Origin: Triglochin maritima
Taxonomy: Eukaryota > Streptophyta > Magnoliopsida > Alismatales > Juncaginaceae
NCBI GenBank assembly: GCA_963682175.1
Contig: OY821789.1
Location: 4,216,001-4,280,000, forward strand
DNA length: 64,000 nt
Reading direction: 5' to 3'
Shown here piece by piece: positions 1 to 11,785 of this stretch. The notes beneath the pieces were generated by a model. That model did no database searches. It worked only from the letters and a program-made list of their open reading frames with translations, and was not told where the DNA came from. How positions within the stretch are numbered: position 1 is the first letter of the stretch; every line of letters starts with the position of its first letter. Position numbers and translations under genes: made by a program.

Positions 1-26
1 TAATTATCTTCTCTCTGTCCCCTAAG

Positions 27-3000
27 GTTGGAGACTCCAAGCATTAAGCTTTTTGGAACTATATTTGTCATCTCCATTGGGATTCTTTTGACAGGTAGTG
101 TTATCAATTATCTGAAGTTAGTCTCTGGCTCTTTATGTTTCTCCAGCGACAAATTGTGCAATTATATTGATGTGTTGTACAATTATGTGGCAGTTGCAAA
201 GGAGACAGAATTTGATTTCTGGGGTTTCGTTTTTGTAATGCTAGCAGCAGTTATGTCAGGTTTCCGGTGGTCCATGACTCAAATTTTATTGCAGGTGTCA
301 TTTCTGTTTGAGATTTGCTTTTAGATGATAATATCTTTCCTTTATCTCATGAATATGACTCTTACTTGTTTTTGTTCTTTGACCTCAACTTGGTGCGAAG
401 AAAGATGCCTATGGTAAGCTTTGAAATCTTGCATAAAAAGTTATCAAATGTAGTGAAGTTTCCCATCCAATTGGCAATTTGGTCTTGTTTGGAGAGTATG
501 TCATTGTTTGCTTGTTAAGTTGTTCTTATTTGTTGTTCATTTCCTACATGAGGTGGGATCTACTACTTTTACTTTTGTTAACATTAATTTACCATTGCTA
601 ATAACTTAAATTTAAACTTTAAATGGAAAATCCAAATGTAGATCTTGATTTAGGAGTCATATTATATATGTGCCGAAAATCAAAAAATTTAGAAGTCATT
701 TGATATAAGGTCAAGAGATGAAAAAATGAACATATTACATTCGCCCAAAAACCCTATCTCTTCATCTCATATCAAATGACTCCTTTTTTTTGATTTTCGG
801 CACACATAGATAATATTAGTGTTTAGGTAGGCGACCGCCTAGGCGGTCGCCCGTGGCGGTGGTCGCCTGCGACCACCGCCTTTCGCCCAGCTCTGTTGGG
901 CGAAATAGGCGATCGCCTAGGCGATCATTTCACCGAGAGCCGTTGGAGGCTCTCCAACGGCTCTCTGCTTTTTTTTTTTAATTTTTTTTCAAAAATTACA
1001 ACTTTGCCACTAGCCCCAAATCCTATATAAACCTCTTCAAACCTCTTCATTTTTCACACATCTCTCATTCTCTTCTTCTTCATAATTCTATTCTCATCAT
1101 CAACTATCCTAATCACCAAGTTTTTGCGATTAAATCTCCGGTCTGGTGCTTAGTTTTGAAGTTGGAAAATGAAGTCTCCGATCCGGTTCTTCATTCTTCA
1201 ACCGTCAAAATCAAGTGCACTCTTTCTAACTTCTCTTTAGAATTAAATTAATTAGTATTTTATTTTCATATTAGTCTAGTTTTAAGATATGACTTACGTA
1301 CCCAACACTAGTCTACCTATGCATTACGAGAGTTACGATGACCTAAGACCTACCCGTACAAATGACTCCGATTGGAATACTTCCCATTACATTAGTGCTA
1401 ATGATAAAAATTGTATTGTCTGTGAGTTATGTGGTAAGGAAACTATTGTATGAACTCTGAGTTACTTTGTAATCGTACTACTAAGCAATAAATTGTATAC
1501 CTAAGTGTTTAGGTGGGTAGAGGGGGTGCCTAGTGAGGCCTTGGTCGAGGAACTATGTGTCTTTTCGAAGCCTAAACATGTATGATATTTTTAGAAAATA
1601 TTTGTGTATTTTTTCTATTTTTCCCGATTTTTCCTGATTTTTTAATCTATTTTATGAAAATTAATTGAATTAAAAAAAACAAATTTACCGCACAGACTTG
1701 GGCGGTCGCACAACCGCCTAGGCGATCGCCCAGGCGACCAGACGCCTCCGGCCGCCTAGGCTCGCCTAGGCGGTGCCCGAACACTGGATAATATGATTAT
1801 ATGAGTTATAGAAAAAGATCTACCATTTGAATTTTCTATTTAAAATTTCAGTTATGAGCAAAGGTAAATTGATGTTAACAAAGTTAAGGGTAGTGAGTCC
1901 CTCCTAAATCTAGTAACCTAAAAGTACATTCTTTGCCCTTAGTTGTGCCACAGTACCTTGTGCCTTGTGGTGAGAGTTGGATTAGCTTAATTTTATTGTA
2001 TTTAAATTATCAATGGGTATAGTATATTTGTCTTTATCCTTTTGAGGCACTAATTATTGATTGATGTTCCTTTGTTGCTCAGGTCTAAAGGACCCCATTA
2101 CGTTGATGAGTTATGTCACTCCAGTGATGGCAATATCAACATTTATCCTATCTCTATTGATGGACCCTTGGCACGAGTTTCACACAAATACTTACTTCAA
2201 TAGTTCGTGGCATATTTTTCGCAGTTGCCTCCTTATGCTTGTTGGAGGAACTTTAGCGTTCTTTATGGTATGAAGAGTACAATTTTGATCCAAGCTAAAT
2301 GTTTCTCGATTTTCAATCTTATTTTGTGTCAATGAATAAGACCAACTTACAATGAGGCATGAATCAATTACCAAATGTTTGTGTGTGCTAGATGGAGTTT
2401 AATCACATACTCAATGATAACCTTTTCTGTTTGTTGAGTATATGAATTCAAAAAGGTGCTGTGTTTTGTTGCTGCAGGTATTGACTGAATATATTCTTGT
2501 TTCAGCAACCAGTGCCGTAACAGTAACAATAGCAGGTGTTGTGAAGGAAGCTGTCACCATAGTGGTAGTTGCTCTTCATCCTTTCCAATGGATAAATTGT
2601 CAAATAGAACATTAGTTTTTGGATTTATCACGCTCTAATCAGTTTTGTCAGCCATTTTCCTTTTATTGTGTTTCAAGTCATGCTTATTGCATCAATCACC
2701 TATTGACGATAAATGAAGCCCTTCGTTCACTAATAATGTTATCTAGCATTTAGAGGATGATGTTAATTTGATAATTTTGATCTACCATGAAAAATGAAGA
2801 AAAAGAATCAACACTCAGGACCAACATTTCACTTGCATATTTTATTACGTCAAGTGAAACAAATATTTTGCAATTATATCAATTTTGTTGGTACAAGATA
2901 ATTATATATTACTCTTCTAGAATTTGAGTCAAATAATCTCAGTCAGTGCATTTCACTTTCATCACATGATTCTTAAACACAAACTTCTGGCATTTTACTT

Positions 3001-6000
3001 GGCATAATTGTATCGTTATATTAATGTATGATACATCATAATGATTAACCTTATTCATAATTCATAAATCAAAATCTACCATTTTTTCCACTCGTTTCGT
3101 TCTAATAATTTCCCCTTTTTCACGTGCTGAAACCATGATTTTTGATGATTTTCGTTTTTAGTCTACCCCAACTAGTTTTGAATTAAAGGTTATTGTTTCT
3201 TGTAATAATTTTCTTTTTTCACCTTCTTGTAATAATTTTCTTAATTTTTATTATTGTTTATGGTATACACTTGTAATAACCTCTTGGTGAATAAAAGGAA
3301 AAGTACAACTTGAATACTTTCATAATTTGCGTGAACTCTGAATATTTGACTTGGCATACTACTACTACTACTACCATGAATTGAATTTATAATTCCAAGG
3401 TATGATTCATCATGGCACTTAACATGATATCATGATAACATGATATTCTCAAGTTTTCCATTGTTTTCTTAGGTGTGTTTTATTTGCAAAATCACTCTTT
3501 CTTTCATGATATCCTAGAAGACTATGAATAGTCAATCATATTCGTTGTTAATATGGCGTTCCCATTAACATAATTCATAACTTTTGAATTTTCCCCCTCA
3601 GGTTGCAGTACTTTACTTTCATGAGAAGTTCACTATGTTAAAAGGTGTAGGACTCCTCATCATAATGGTTGGAGTCGGTTTATTCAATTGGTACAAGTAA
3701 GTTAATGTCTTCTTTTACATGTCAGATCCGTTAATGCTAGGGGAGAAGCTCTTTTTGTAGGTTTCTTCTCGAAGACTAGATCTACATAGTTTGTTTTTAT
3801 GCATTTTCATTTGGGATTACAAACAGTTTGAAACAATTGTTGGTTTTAAAACCTTAATTTATGTTAATTTTAATGATTAATCAAACTAATCATAATCAAT
3901 CAACCTACTCAATCAAATTGGACAAACATGACAATATGTATTGCATATATACTTGTATGTGTGCAAACCATCTTAATAGGTTGATCAAGATTATCAATAG
4001 AAGAAGTATTAGGACAAATATTCAAGATTGTAACAAAATTTTGGGCAAAGACTTGTAAATTTTCATTTATTGAGTCTATATTATCAAATGTAAACTTGAA
4101 CACTAAGATTCCGTCTCAGCCTTTTTCGGACGACCGAACTCCTAATGGATGACCGAACCTATCATATTACTAGTCGTTCCTCACTGGAATTGTTCGTTTG
4201 GACGACTGATTGACCGAATCCCTTGGACTAGTTTTGAATTTGACTCCAACAATCACACTTGTATTTTGTCTTAGAAACTCATTTGCCCTGTCTATTATCG
4301 GGCAATCGTTCTTCAAACGGTCAACCGTTTACCTCTTAGCCTCTGATGTGCGACTCTTTCCACGTGTTACTATAATTGTTGGACTTACAACGGATATTTG
4401 ATTTTCAATCATTGGCATTAAAAGACAAAACTATTGATTCGGTCGACCAAACTCTTGTAACAAGACTCAAGTAATTCCTTATTGTTGTTATTTTGGATTG
4501 ACCAACCAAAGCAAATTCGGTCGATCGAAATTAAATCAGAGGAAATTCGATAAAAGTTCCTGGAAGTTTGTGATCGATTATCTGAACTTTATTTGGTCAA
4601 CCGAACTCTTAATTTTGACCAAGTCAACTCTTTATTGTAGACAATCGTTCTTCAGACGGTCAACCGAATTTGTGCAGATTTCTGCCCGAGCTTTAGTCAA
4701 ATCATATCTTTCTTGGTCCACATCTCAGCAACTCTCCCAAACGTCTAGTAAAGCTTAAAGAATAATAAATAGGAATTCATACATGAGTTTTGGACATCAA
4801 GACACCTATCTATACTCTTATCATTTGTGTTCAAACATAAAACTCTTCAAGCTCTCATTCTCTTACACTCAAAACCTAATTTCACCACTTGTGTGTCAAT
4901 TCTCATAATATTCAAGTGTGCTCAAGTCTTGAGTGTTTGTTAGTGATTTCAACTTCAACATACAAGAATTACTAAGTATTGTAAAGTTTTGAGAAAATTC
5001 CCTCTTGGGTTGTAAGAGGCAAAATCGAGGAAGACGAGGGTGTTCGTAAAACTCGTGGTGTAAAGAGTTTATCTTCGAGCCGGAACAAAGAGGATAGTGG
5101 AAACTCGAGTAGAGACTAAAGGATCGATCGGAACTCAATGAGAGGACTAGATCACAATGATTGTGATCGAACCTCTATAAAAATCGTCGAAGTTGACTTG
5201 TGGTTTGCTTGCTCATAAAAATGGTCACAATGATTGCGATCGAACATCTATAAAAAAATATCATAAAAACCGTACCTTTTTAATTCCACAATTATTAGAG
5301 TATCTAGATTGTGATTAGATGGTCATCGTTCCTAACAACAATCACTATCAACTGATATGTTATTATGTGAAATAAACTGACACCATGTTAAGTTTTTTCA
5401 AAGTATTGCTTCAAAAATGGATTGATTTCAGGATCAATATCTCTTGCCTCTGTTCCATTTTGTTTTTTGCATTTCTAACTAGAATAAAATTTTCATAAAC
5501 CCATATAGACTTAGAATGTGAAAAATTAGTTGGTTTCACCATTAGACCCAAAACCCCAAAATACTCTAAGTGGGAGGGATCTAAATGCTTGTACAATTTC
5601 ACATTCCACTGGTCTCACAGACATGTCCCATTTGCTGCAGGCCCATAGGAATTGTTATTCCCTCGGTGTTCATGACATTGAGTTTTTAAGATTATATTTA
5701 GGATCCTTACTATCTTGTGGGCATGTACATAAGGCATGTTTGAACAAGAGAAAAACTTCATGCTGTTTTTCCTTTTGCTGTTTGATGTTTGACATTTCAA
5801 TTCAGCATTCTTATCTTAGACATTGTAGACCAGTAATAGCAATGCGGGAACAAATAACTGACTGCAAAGCAGTTGATCCATGTGACAACAAAAAATTAGT
5901 TTTGATATGTACTTGTTTGGTAAATCAAACTGATTCTAAATCATGGTGCAGTGTTTATAGCCCGTGAAATCCAAATTGAGGATAGTCCTTGTGAATTTTT

Positions 6001-6125
6001 TCAGGTATCAGAAACTAAAGAAAGCACAACAAAGTGACACTGAAGAATCTACTTCATTAACTATCAATGGAGCCGGAAAATATGTTATTCTTGATGAACT
6101 GAACTCCCAAGATGATGAAATTTGA
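27..6125 (+). CDS. Nucleotide-sugar/triose-phosphate transporter family protein (DMT superfamily), 3' exons only
   Basis: Visible exons are 27-94, 194-294, 401-413, 2083-2267, 2478-2564, 3602-3696 and 6005-6125 (TGA at 6123-6125), all with GT..AG borders and continuous frame. The spliced protein runs LETPSIKLFG, VAKETEFDFWG, SGFRWSMTQILLQ, KDAYGLKDPITLMSYVTPVM, DPWHEF, ILVSATSAVTVTIAGVVKE and VGVGLFNWYK, then a hydrophilic tail. This matches the C-terminal half of plant TPT-domain transporters of the Arabidopsis At1g06470 type, multi-pass membrane proteins of the secretory pathway; the substrate is not deducible here. The 5' half lies left of the window. Exon 401-413 is a 13-nt microexon. A possible 3'-UTR intron is 6138-6341. 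Intron 414-2082 hosts a nested MITE/hAT insertion and intron 3697-6004 hosts a 1.5-kb solo LTR; neither touches coding sequence, so the gene may still work. Confidence 0.87.
817..1786. mobile_element. Non-autonomous hAT element, 970 bp
   Basis: The 8-bp direct repeat GATAATAT flanks the element (809-816 and 1787-1794). Its ends are TAGTGTTTAGG on the left and CAGTGTTCGGG as reverse complement on the right, fitting the hAT terminal pattern YARNG. Both subterminal regions (about 825-960 and 1690-1775) are crowded with copies and inversions of GCCTAGGCG/GGCGATCGCC, the usual form of hAT subterminal binding sites. A BED-finger remnant lies at 1289-1453. The element sits inside a MITE within a transporter intron. 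Confidence 0.8.
1289..1453 (+). pseudogene. Remnant of a hAT transposase N-terminus (BED-type zinc finger)
   Basis: A short reading frame from ATG 1289 to TGA 1451-1453 contains DWNTSHYISANDKN and then CIVCELCGKE. This resembles the start of the BED zinc finger of plant hAT transposases (D-x-W ... C-x2-C-G-K), but the His half of the finger, the DDE domain and the dimerisation domain are all missing. It is best read as an internal-deletion derivative that kept the first part of a transposase gene. The similarity is short, so the call is moderate. Confidence 0.5.
3838..5337 (+). mobile_element. Solo LTR, 1.5 kb (SIRE/Maximus-like Copia type)
   Basis: The sequence begins TGTTGGTTTTAAAACC and ends CCTAACA, with the 5-bp direct repeat ACAAT on both sides (3833-3837 and 5338-5342), as expected of LTR-retrotransposon integration followed by LTR-LTR recombination. 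It shares its start, end and internal landmarks (the stretch around TGGTGTAAAG; AACCTCTATAAAAA near the 3' end) with the solo LTR at 40426-41917, which lies in the opposite orientation. A TATA-like AATAATAAATAGG sits at 4761-4773. The 600 bp before it carry many decayed copies of CGGTCGACCGAA (for example at 4440, 4519 and 4655). No coding sequence. Confidence 0.82.
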
Positions 6126-7033
6126 TTCCGGAAGATCGTAAGTGATTCTTCACTAACACAACTTTAGATTGCATATTTTTCAGAATATCCTCTGAAAGAT
6201 AATTTTTAAAAGTAACACGAAAGGCCAATCTGTAGGCCTGTGGTAGGCTGATACCCTGAAAAATGTGAAACTTGAAAGGATTAATATGTGTTTTCTTATT
6301 CAATTTTATTCTAATTGAATCTATATTGGTGATCTTTGCAGGTCGGCAAAAAAAAATCTTCACATTTGAAGCACCAAATGAGCCCTTTTGATGTTAATTG
6401 CAGTCATTACTGGCGGTGCCAGACACCACGGATTGTGCTTCTACAGAACATTTTTGAACAGTCAGCCTAGAAATATCTGGTATTGTTACTATGATCTCTT
6501 TTGTGCTGACAGTTTCTGTAGCGGTTGTAGATTGCTCGTCAGCATCTTGTGTTTTCTAGTTGCTGCTGTGGGCACAAATTCGACTCAACTATCGAAAGGG
6601 TGATGATTATTATGTGATAATATGTGTAATCATAACATTTTTTGACCCATTGTGGCATCTCCATTTTTATAGAACCAATGGTGTAAACATAGTCAAACTG
6701 CGGGGCTGAATCCAATTTGTAAATATTGATATTTACAGGACGATATCTCATAGTGATATTTGAAAGCAGAAGGCGGCTAATGAGATGCAAAACCTGTTTA
6801 TTCCTCTTATTTTATGGTCATGAGATGAAAATTGTAAATTCAGGGTGTTTAAGCAGGCCTTCGTTTCATTTTTCATTGGCCTGAAATTTATCCTGTTTTG
6901 CCACTGTTTGCTTGGAAGCAAACGTCATTGGTTTGTAATGAAGGAAGGAGAAGGTTACCAAGAAGCAGAGTTTTGCAGTGGTTACCATTAAGAAGAGTTT
7001 TGCAGCGAGTTAAGTCCAAAAGCTGGAAAAAAT

Positions 7034-7106
7034 GTGAATCGTTGTTATGGTAACATCAAAAGGCTGGAAAAAAATGTGAATCGTTGTCATGGTAACATCA
7101 AATTGT
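7034..7106. repeat. About 44-bp tandem duplication
   Basis: A unit containing AAAATGTGAATCGTTGT, ATGGTAACATCAAA and GGCTGGAA occurs twice in direct succession, differing by T/C at one site. The second copy contains the stop codon of the PPR pseudogene on the other strand. Confidence 0.6.
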
Positions 7107-8296
7107 CCACCAAATCAAAAACTTTCTCCAATTCAACATTCTTGCACACAGCACAGCATACAGCCTTCCAAACACAAGAATCAACACCATTCGCCTTGGC
7201 CAAACTCTCCACCACCCTCACCAACAAATCCTCCCTCTTATCTCCCTTCACCCCCTCTACAATCCTACAGACACTCCCTGCATGAGGCTTAAACCCTTTG
7301 AACACCATCTCATCCAAAAGAAACACCGCATCCTCGAACATCATCCCTCCACACAACCCCCCAAGCAAAGTCCGATACGACACAACATCCTGCGAACACC
7401 CCCTCCTCGGCATATCCTCAAAAACATCGCTCGCCTCGCTCCACCTCTCGACCCTACACAACCCCCCGACAACCACATTGTAACCAACCACATCAGGCTT
7501 AAACCCATACTTCCCCATCTCATCCAAAACCCCAAAAGCAGCCTTGAAATCTCCCTCCTCACAAAACCCAGCAATCATAGCATTATAACTAACTCTATCA
7601 CACCCCAAACCCCTCTCTCTCATCTCCAACAACCCAACCACCACCTCTCTCCTCCCAACTCTAAACGCCCTCTAATCAAAGTATTAAAAACCCCTCTATC
7701 CAACTCAACCCCTCTCCTCCTCCCCTCCTCCTTCAACTCCAGAGCCAAATCAAAATTTCTTAAACCACAAACCGCTTTGATTAAACTCGTATAAACCACA
7801 ACATTAGGCTTCACTTTATAAATCCTCTCCATCTCGTCCTTCAACTCCAACGCCTCCTCCACTTTCACCCCCTACACAACCCCGACACCATCGTTCCGAA
7901 CGTCGCCTCATTTGGCACGATCCCTCTGTTATCCATTTCATCGAACAGATCCCGCGCATCCCCGAACGCCCCAATGGAGAAACACGCGTTGATTACCACA
8001 TTGTACGTGCACGCGTCGGGTGCCAGATCGAAGTTCCTGCACAGATCCGCGAGGGTTCGGAGTCGTCTGCAAACGAGCATCGCGTTCAAAAGGGAGTTGA
8101 AGGATTTTATCGAGGGTTTGAGGTTGAAACTCGGGATCTGGCGGAAGAGGGCGACGGCGTGATCGGGGAGGTTGGAGCGGGCGTAGGAGGAGAGGAGGTG
8201 GCAGAAGAGGGGTTCCTTCGGGGAGAGGTTTCGGGATTTGGTGTGGAGTCGGAGGAGGCGGAGGATTTGGTAGAGTTCGGGGAAGATACCAGGTAC
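7087..8296 (-). pseudogene. P-class pentatricopeptide repeat (PPR) protein, 5'-truncated with two frameshifts
   Basis: Read right to left, three reading frames join into a run of 35-residue PPR motifs: LPDHAVALFRQIPSFNLKP, then TYNVVINACFSIGAFGDARD, then VVYTSLIKAVCGLRNFDLAL, then SYNAMIAGFCEEGDFKAAF and YNVVVGGLCRVERWSEASD, ending at TGA 7087-7089. Such proteins usually bind organellar RNA. The frame changes near 7866 and near 7674; each break is one missing G in a run of G (five instead of six, three instead of four). No start codon is visible: the frame is open to 8296, where an upstream stop appears and similarity ends. The complete MULE starts 260 bp further on. Either this is a real pseudogene or two homopolymer errors sit in a gene fragment. 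Confidence 0.75.
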
Positions 8297-8548
8297 CTAC
8301 AACTACCCTATTGGATGATTTGCAAAAATATCCCTGGAATTTTGATTTTCACGAGGGACATTATCGATTTGCGGTAAGCAAGGAAGTTTTGGAACCGTAA
8401 GGAAGCGGGGGGATTGAACCTCTAAGATGACATCCGAACTTGAGTTCCACGACTTCCAATACTTTCATCTGGTCGCCATTTTTCTTCGGGGACGGTCGGG
8501 CGAGGAAGGTTGGGTCGACTTGGGGTTAGGTTAGTAGTTAGTTAGTTT
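8297..8548. other. Spacer between PPR fragment and MULE
   Basis: I see no gene or repeat here. It ends in short GTTAGTTAGTTTG-like repeats, inside which the MULE target duplication lies. Confidence 0.5.
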
Positions 8549-8713
8549 GTTAGTTTAGGGAACTACTAAACGTCACCCCAAAACTACTTAAATCGCCCAT
8601 TGAAATTACCAAATTGCCCTTAACAATATATTTAATACTCATATCGTCTCGTGTCTATAAATTAGGCCTACGGTCTTGTATATTCATAATTTATCAGTAA
8701 AAATACCACGAAA

Positions 8714-11700
8714 ATGTCTGGCGAGGGTGATGCATCCGGTGAGGTAAGTCTGGCGCGGGGCAAATTTTGGGCCGGACGTCTGCATTAGACGCCTCCCCCA
8801 AGGTGAGGGCGTCTGCGTAGGACGTCCTCCCCTTGGCTGAGGCGTCTAACGCAGACGCCTACGCAATGGGAGAGGCGTCTTATGTAGACGTCCTCCCCTT
8901 GGGTAAGACGTCTGTAGTAGACGCCCTTCCCTAGGGTCAGGCGTCCTACGCAGACGCCTCACCCTTGGGAAGGGCGTTTAACTCAGACGCCCCTTCCTTG
9001 GGGTAGGCGTTTAATACAGACGCCCGAATTTTTTTTGATTTTTTTAATTTCGATTTTTTTTGTAGGTTCCGTTGGAAGATTTCGGTGGTGATGGAGTGGA
9101 TTACAGTGAGTTATTTCAAACTACACAAATCTTTGAAACAATCGATGAAACATGTAAATGTGCCAAACAAGTAGCTATCGGAACTGAGTTTTTTTTGGTC
9201 GTGTCGTCGTACAAAACAAGATCAGATAGTCGGATGTATTGTTATTTGAGATGCGACCGGCGAAATCAAATGGAGTCTCGGGATATGGATACTGCACTTC
9301 GAAGAAACACCAAAAGAAAGGGTTGCGGTTGCCGTTTCTTAATAAAAGTGGTGGAGCGACGAGATCGTGATGGATGGGTTGTGGTTTTTAATAGTGCTCA
9401 TGGACATCACAACCACAGACTGACAGTTTATCCAGAGGGTCATCGTCAAATTCGTGGTCTAAGTTCTGGGGCGAAGAAGATTGTTCGTGATATGACTGAG
9501 GCGCAAGCAAAACCACGGAACATCTTGAAGACAGTAAAAGAAAAATTCCCGGAGGACAATCCAAATCAAAGGCATATTTATAATTTCAGAGATTACATGA
9601 GGAGGACAAAATCTGAAGACCGGAATCCCGTCCAGCAGTTTCTCTATCAAGCAGTGCAGTGTGAGTACTTACATTGGATTATGGCGGATCCAGAAACTGA
9701 TGTCGTCACTCACGCTTTTTTGGCACATCCGACGTCAGTCCAGTTGTTGCGGACATATCCTTTCGTTATCTGCATGGATTCGACTTACAAGACGAACAAG
9801 TATAAGATGCCTTTATTCGAAATGATTGGGGTCACACCAACAAACATGAATTTCCTTATTGGATATGCGATTTTGATGGATGAAACTTACTCCAGTTATC
9901 TGTGGGTGATGGAGAAGTTACGAGATCTGTTATTGGGGATTGTCAGCCCGACTGCAATAATAACATACCGGGAGTTAGGCCTTATGCGACCAGTGAGAGA
10001 GGTATTTCCTGACTCTGCTCATTTACTCTGCACATGGCACATCAACAAAGACGTATTGAACTACGCATACCACGTATTCGGCAAAAATAAGCAGATGGCA
10101 GAGACTTTGAGGCGTGGAAGATGGAGTAAAATCATGCTTTCTACTTCAGAAGCCGAGTATGATAGAGTTGTGTATGCTCTGAAAGATTTGTATAGATCGT
10201 GGCCGGCTATCACGGAGTATCTGGACACCACGTGGTTGGTGCATAAAGAAAAGTTTGTGCTGAATTGGACGAACAAAGTCCTTCATTTTGGGAACACCAC
10301 GAATTGTAGGGTCGAAAGTGCTCATTCGGCTTTAAAAGAGTGGATTTCTACATCGACTGCAGCTCTGGACACTCTTTTCGAGCGCGTCAACGCGGCTATT
10401 GAAATGCAGCTGACGAATATTCGAAACGCTCTTGAAGACTCGAGACGGCGAAATTTGACTAATTTCGGACATGCTCTATATCGTCACATAAATGGTCGAG
10501 TTTCGCATCACTGCTTGCAATTGCTGAGTCAGGAGGTGAAAAGAATGCAAGAGTTAGATGATGAAGTTGAATATCGTTGTGAGTGTGCTTTTCTGACTTC
10601 TCATGGGATACCTTGCGCATGTACCATCCGCGGATGTCTTGAATCAGACAACGGAATTTACTTAGAGCATATTCATTCGTTCTGGAGGACACTTGTCATT
10701 GGGGAAGGAGCCGGGAACGCAGAGTTTGTGTCTCAGGCAGCTCAAGACGCCGAACATTTTCGCAGCCTGGTTGATGAGATTGCAGGAAGTGACCCCATCG
10801 TAATTCGATATGCCTCTCGGGTTTTATTCGAGCAGCTACACCCCGAACATGCGAATTTGAGAGAGCCTGCAGAAAAAACAAAGCTACGAGGTCGACCAAG
10901 GGGAAAGTCGACACGACGGGACCCTAGTGCGTTTGAGTATGCATAGCGAGGTAGTGGTTGATCTTCAAGTAGTGGGAGTAGAGGTCGTGGTCGTTCTTCC
11001 GGTAGTGGAAGCAAAGGTCGTGGTCGATCTTCTGGTTCTTCGTCTGTGAGGGGAGGATCAGGTATACCATCCCTATATTTATTGTTATTATAATTTTGTT
11101 ATTTATTTCAGTAAATATGTATCTTTTGTTATTATATGTAACTGTATTTTTTGTTGATATTGTAGTGACTGGGCGGGCTGACGTAGACGACTTTCTATAT
11201 GCGGATAGGATTCCAGGAATCATTATGCCATTCCTACACCAGTGGAATGATGTACGTGCTGATGGAAACTGTGGATTTCGATGTGTCGCCGATGTTTTTC
11301 ACGGTGGTGAAGACAATTGGCAACTCGTCCGTCGTTCGATTTCAAATGAGCTAGCTGCGAACCTATCTTTTTATGAGCACGTATACTACGACGGTGTGGC
11401 GCAGACTCATCACCAGATTAATTGGGGCGGGGGACCTTGTGGCGAGAATCACTACATGGAGACGTGGACGGACTTGTTTTCCATTGCAAATTTTTACAAG
11501 TGTGCAGTTATGTTCTTCTCTCTCGGAAATGATGGTTCGTTGTACCCATGTCTTATAGTTCTACCTTGGGAGAGTCTACCTACCGTGACAAGACCGTGCA
11601 GAGAGTTGATTATTGCTCATTTAGGGAGTTACGCTCATTACATTCGTTTGGATTTGAATGAGGGATTCCCCGTACCTCCTATAGCGACTCTGTGGTTTCA

Positions 11701-11785
11701 AGTACGAGATGAGAGTGTTATTGAATGGGAGCTGGAGTACCAAAATAGGATAGCATATTGGCAACAATTATGTAATATGTTTTGA
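8714..11785 (+). pseudogene. MULE transposase (FAR1-like finger, MULE DDE domain, SWIM finger) continued by an OTU cysteine-protease domain
   Basis: Exons are 8714-8743 (ATG; MSGEGDASGE), 9066-11061 and 11166-11785 (TGA). The order is: a FAR1-type zinc-binding region (CKC, CGCRF, HGHHNH; residues about 25-130); the MULE catalytic region with MDSTYKT as first Asp and RVESAHSALK as the Glu region; a SWIM finger (CECAFLTSHGIPCAC); an Arg/Gly/Ser linker of repeated GRGRSSGS; and an OTU domain with the catalytic Cys motif DGNCGFRCVAD and a later AHYIRLDL carrying the expected His. In-frame stops TAG 10944-10946 and TGA 10959-10961 lie in the linker (CAG and CGA before C-to-T change), separating transposase from OTU. 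The second catalytic Asp, expected in TDRD, reads TYRE (TAC 9966-9968). The transposase is therefore probably dead; whether the OTU part is ever made is unknown. Gene predictors may report the 626-residue middle exon alone. Confidence 0.88.
8769..9032. repeat. Left array: eight 33-bp dyad units in intron 1 of the transposase gene
   Basis: Eight consecutive units of exactly 33 bp start at 8769, 8802, 8835, 8868, 8901, 8934, 8967 and 9000. Each has the form GGG-RAGGCGTCT, five variable bases, AGACGCCT, then a C-rich tail, so every unit holds an inverted repeat. They fill most of the 322-bp intron 8744-9065. The same unit forms the right array (14411-14608). Confidence 0.9.

Larger units (their letters stand above)
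551..1901. mobile_element. Foldback MITE, interrupted by a hAT element
   Basis: The arms at about 554-800 and 1795-1901 are inverted copies of each other. The outer arm runs GGGATCTACTACTTTTAC on the left and, as reverse complement, GGGACTCACTACCCTTAAC on the right. The inner arm shares TGCCGAAAATCAAAAAA and AGTCATTTGATAT with the stretch ending near 810. Removing the hAT insertion and one 8-bp duplication leaves about 370 bp that folds into one long hairpin. No coding sequence. The target duplication is unclear (TCCTACATG against TCCTAAATC at best), so the superfamily is not assigned. Confidence 0.65.

Noticed and set aside
5530..5967. Plus-strand frame of 145 codons in the transporter intron
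   Set aside because: No family resemblance; it lies between the solo LTR and the last coding exon and looks like ordinary intron sequence.
7282..7794. Plus-strand Pro/His-rich frame of 170 codons
   Set aside because: It is the antisense of the PPR repeats on the minus strand and has no family resemblance.
8395..8450. tRNA-like stretch GGGGGGATTGAACCTCTAAG
   Set aside because: No cloverleaf arms or A/B boxes could be drawn around it.
8769..9032. Regular 33-bp repeats resembling a CRISPR array
   Set aside because: The repeats are contiguous, diverged, each internally palindromic, and lie inside an intron of a plant transposon; there are no unique spacers of constant length between identical repeats.
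8714..11785. A domesticated FAR1/FHY3-type host gene
   Set aside because: The terminal inverted repeats, 9-bp duplication, mutated catalytic Asp and in-frame stops show that it is a transposon gene.
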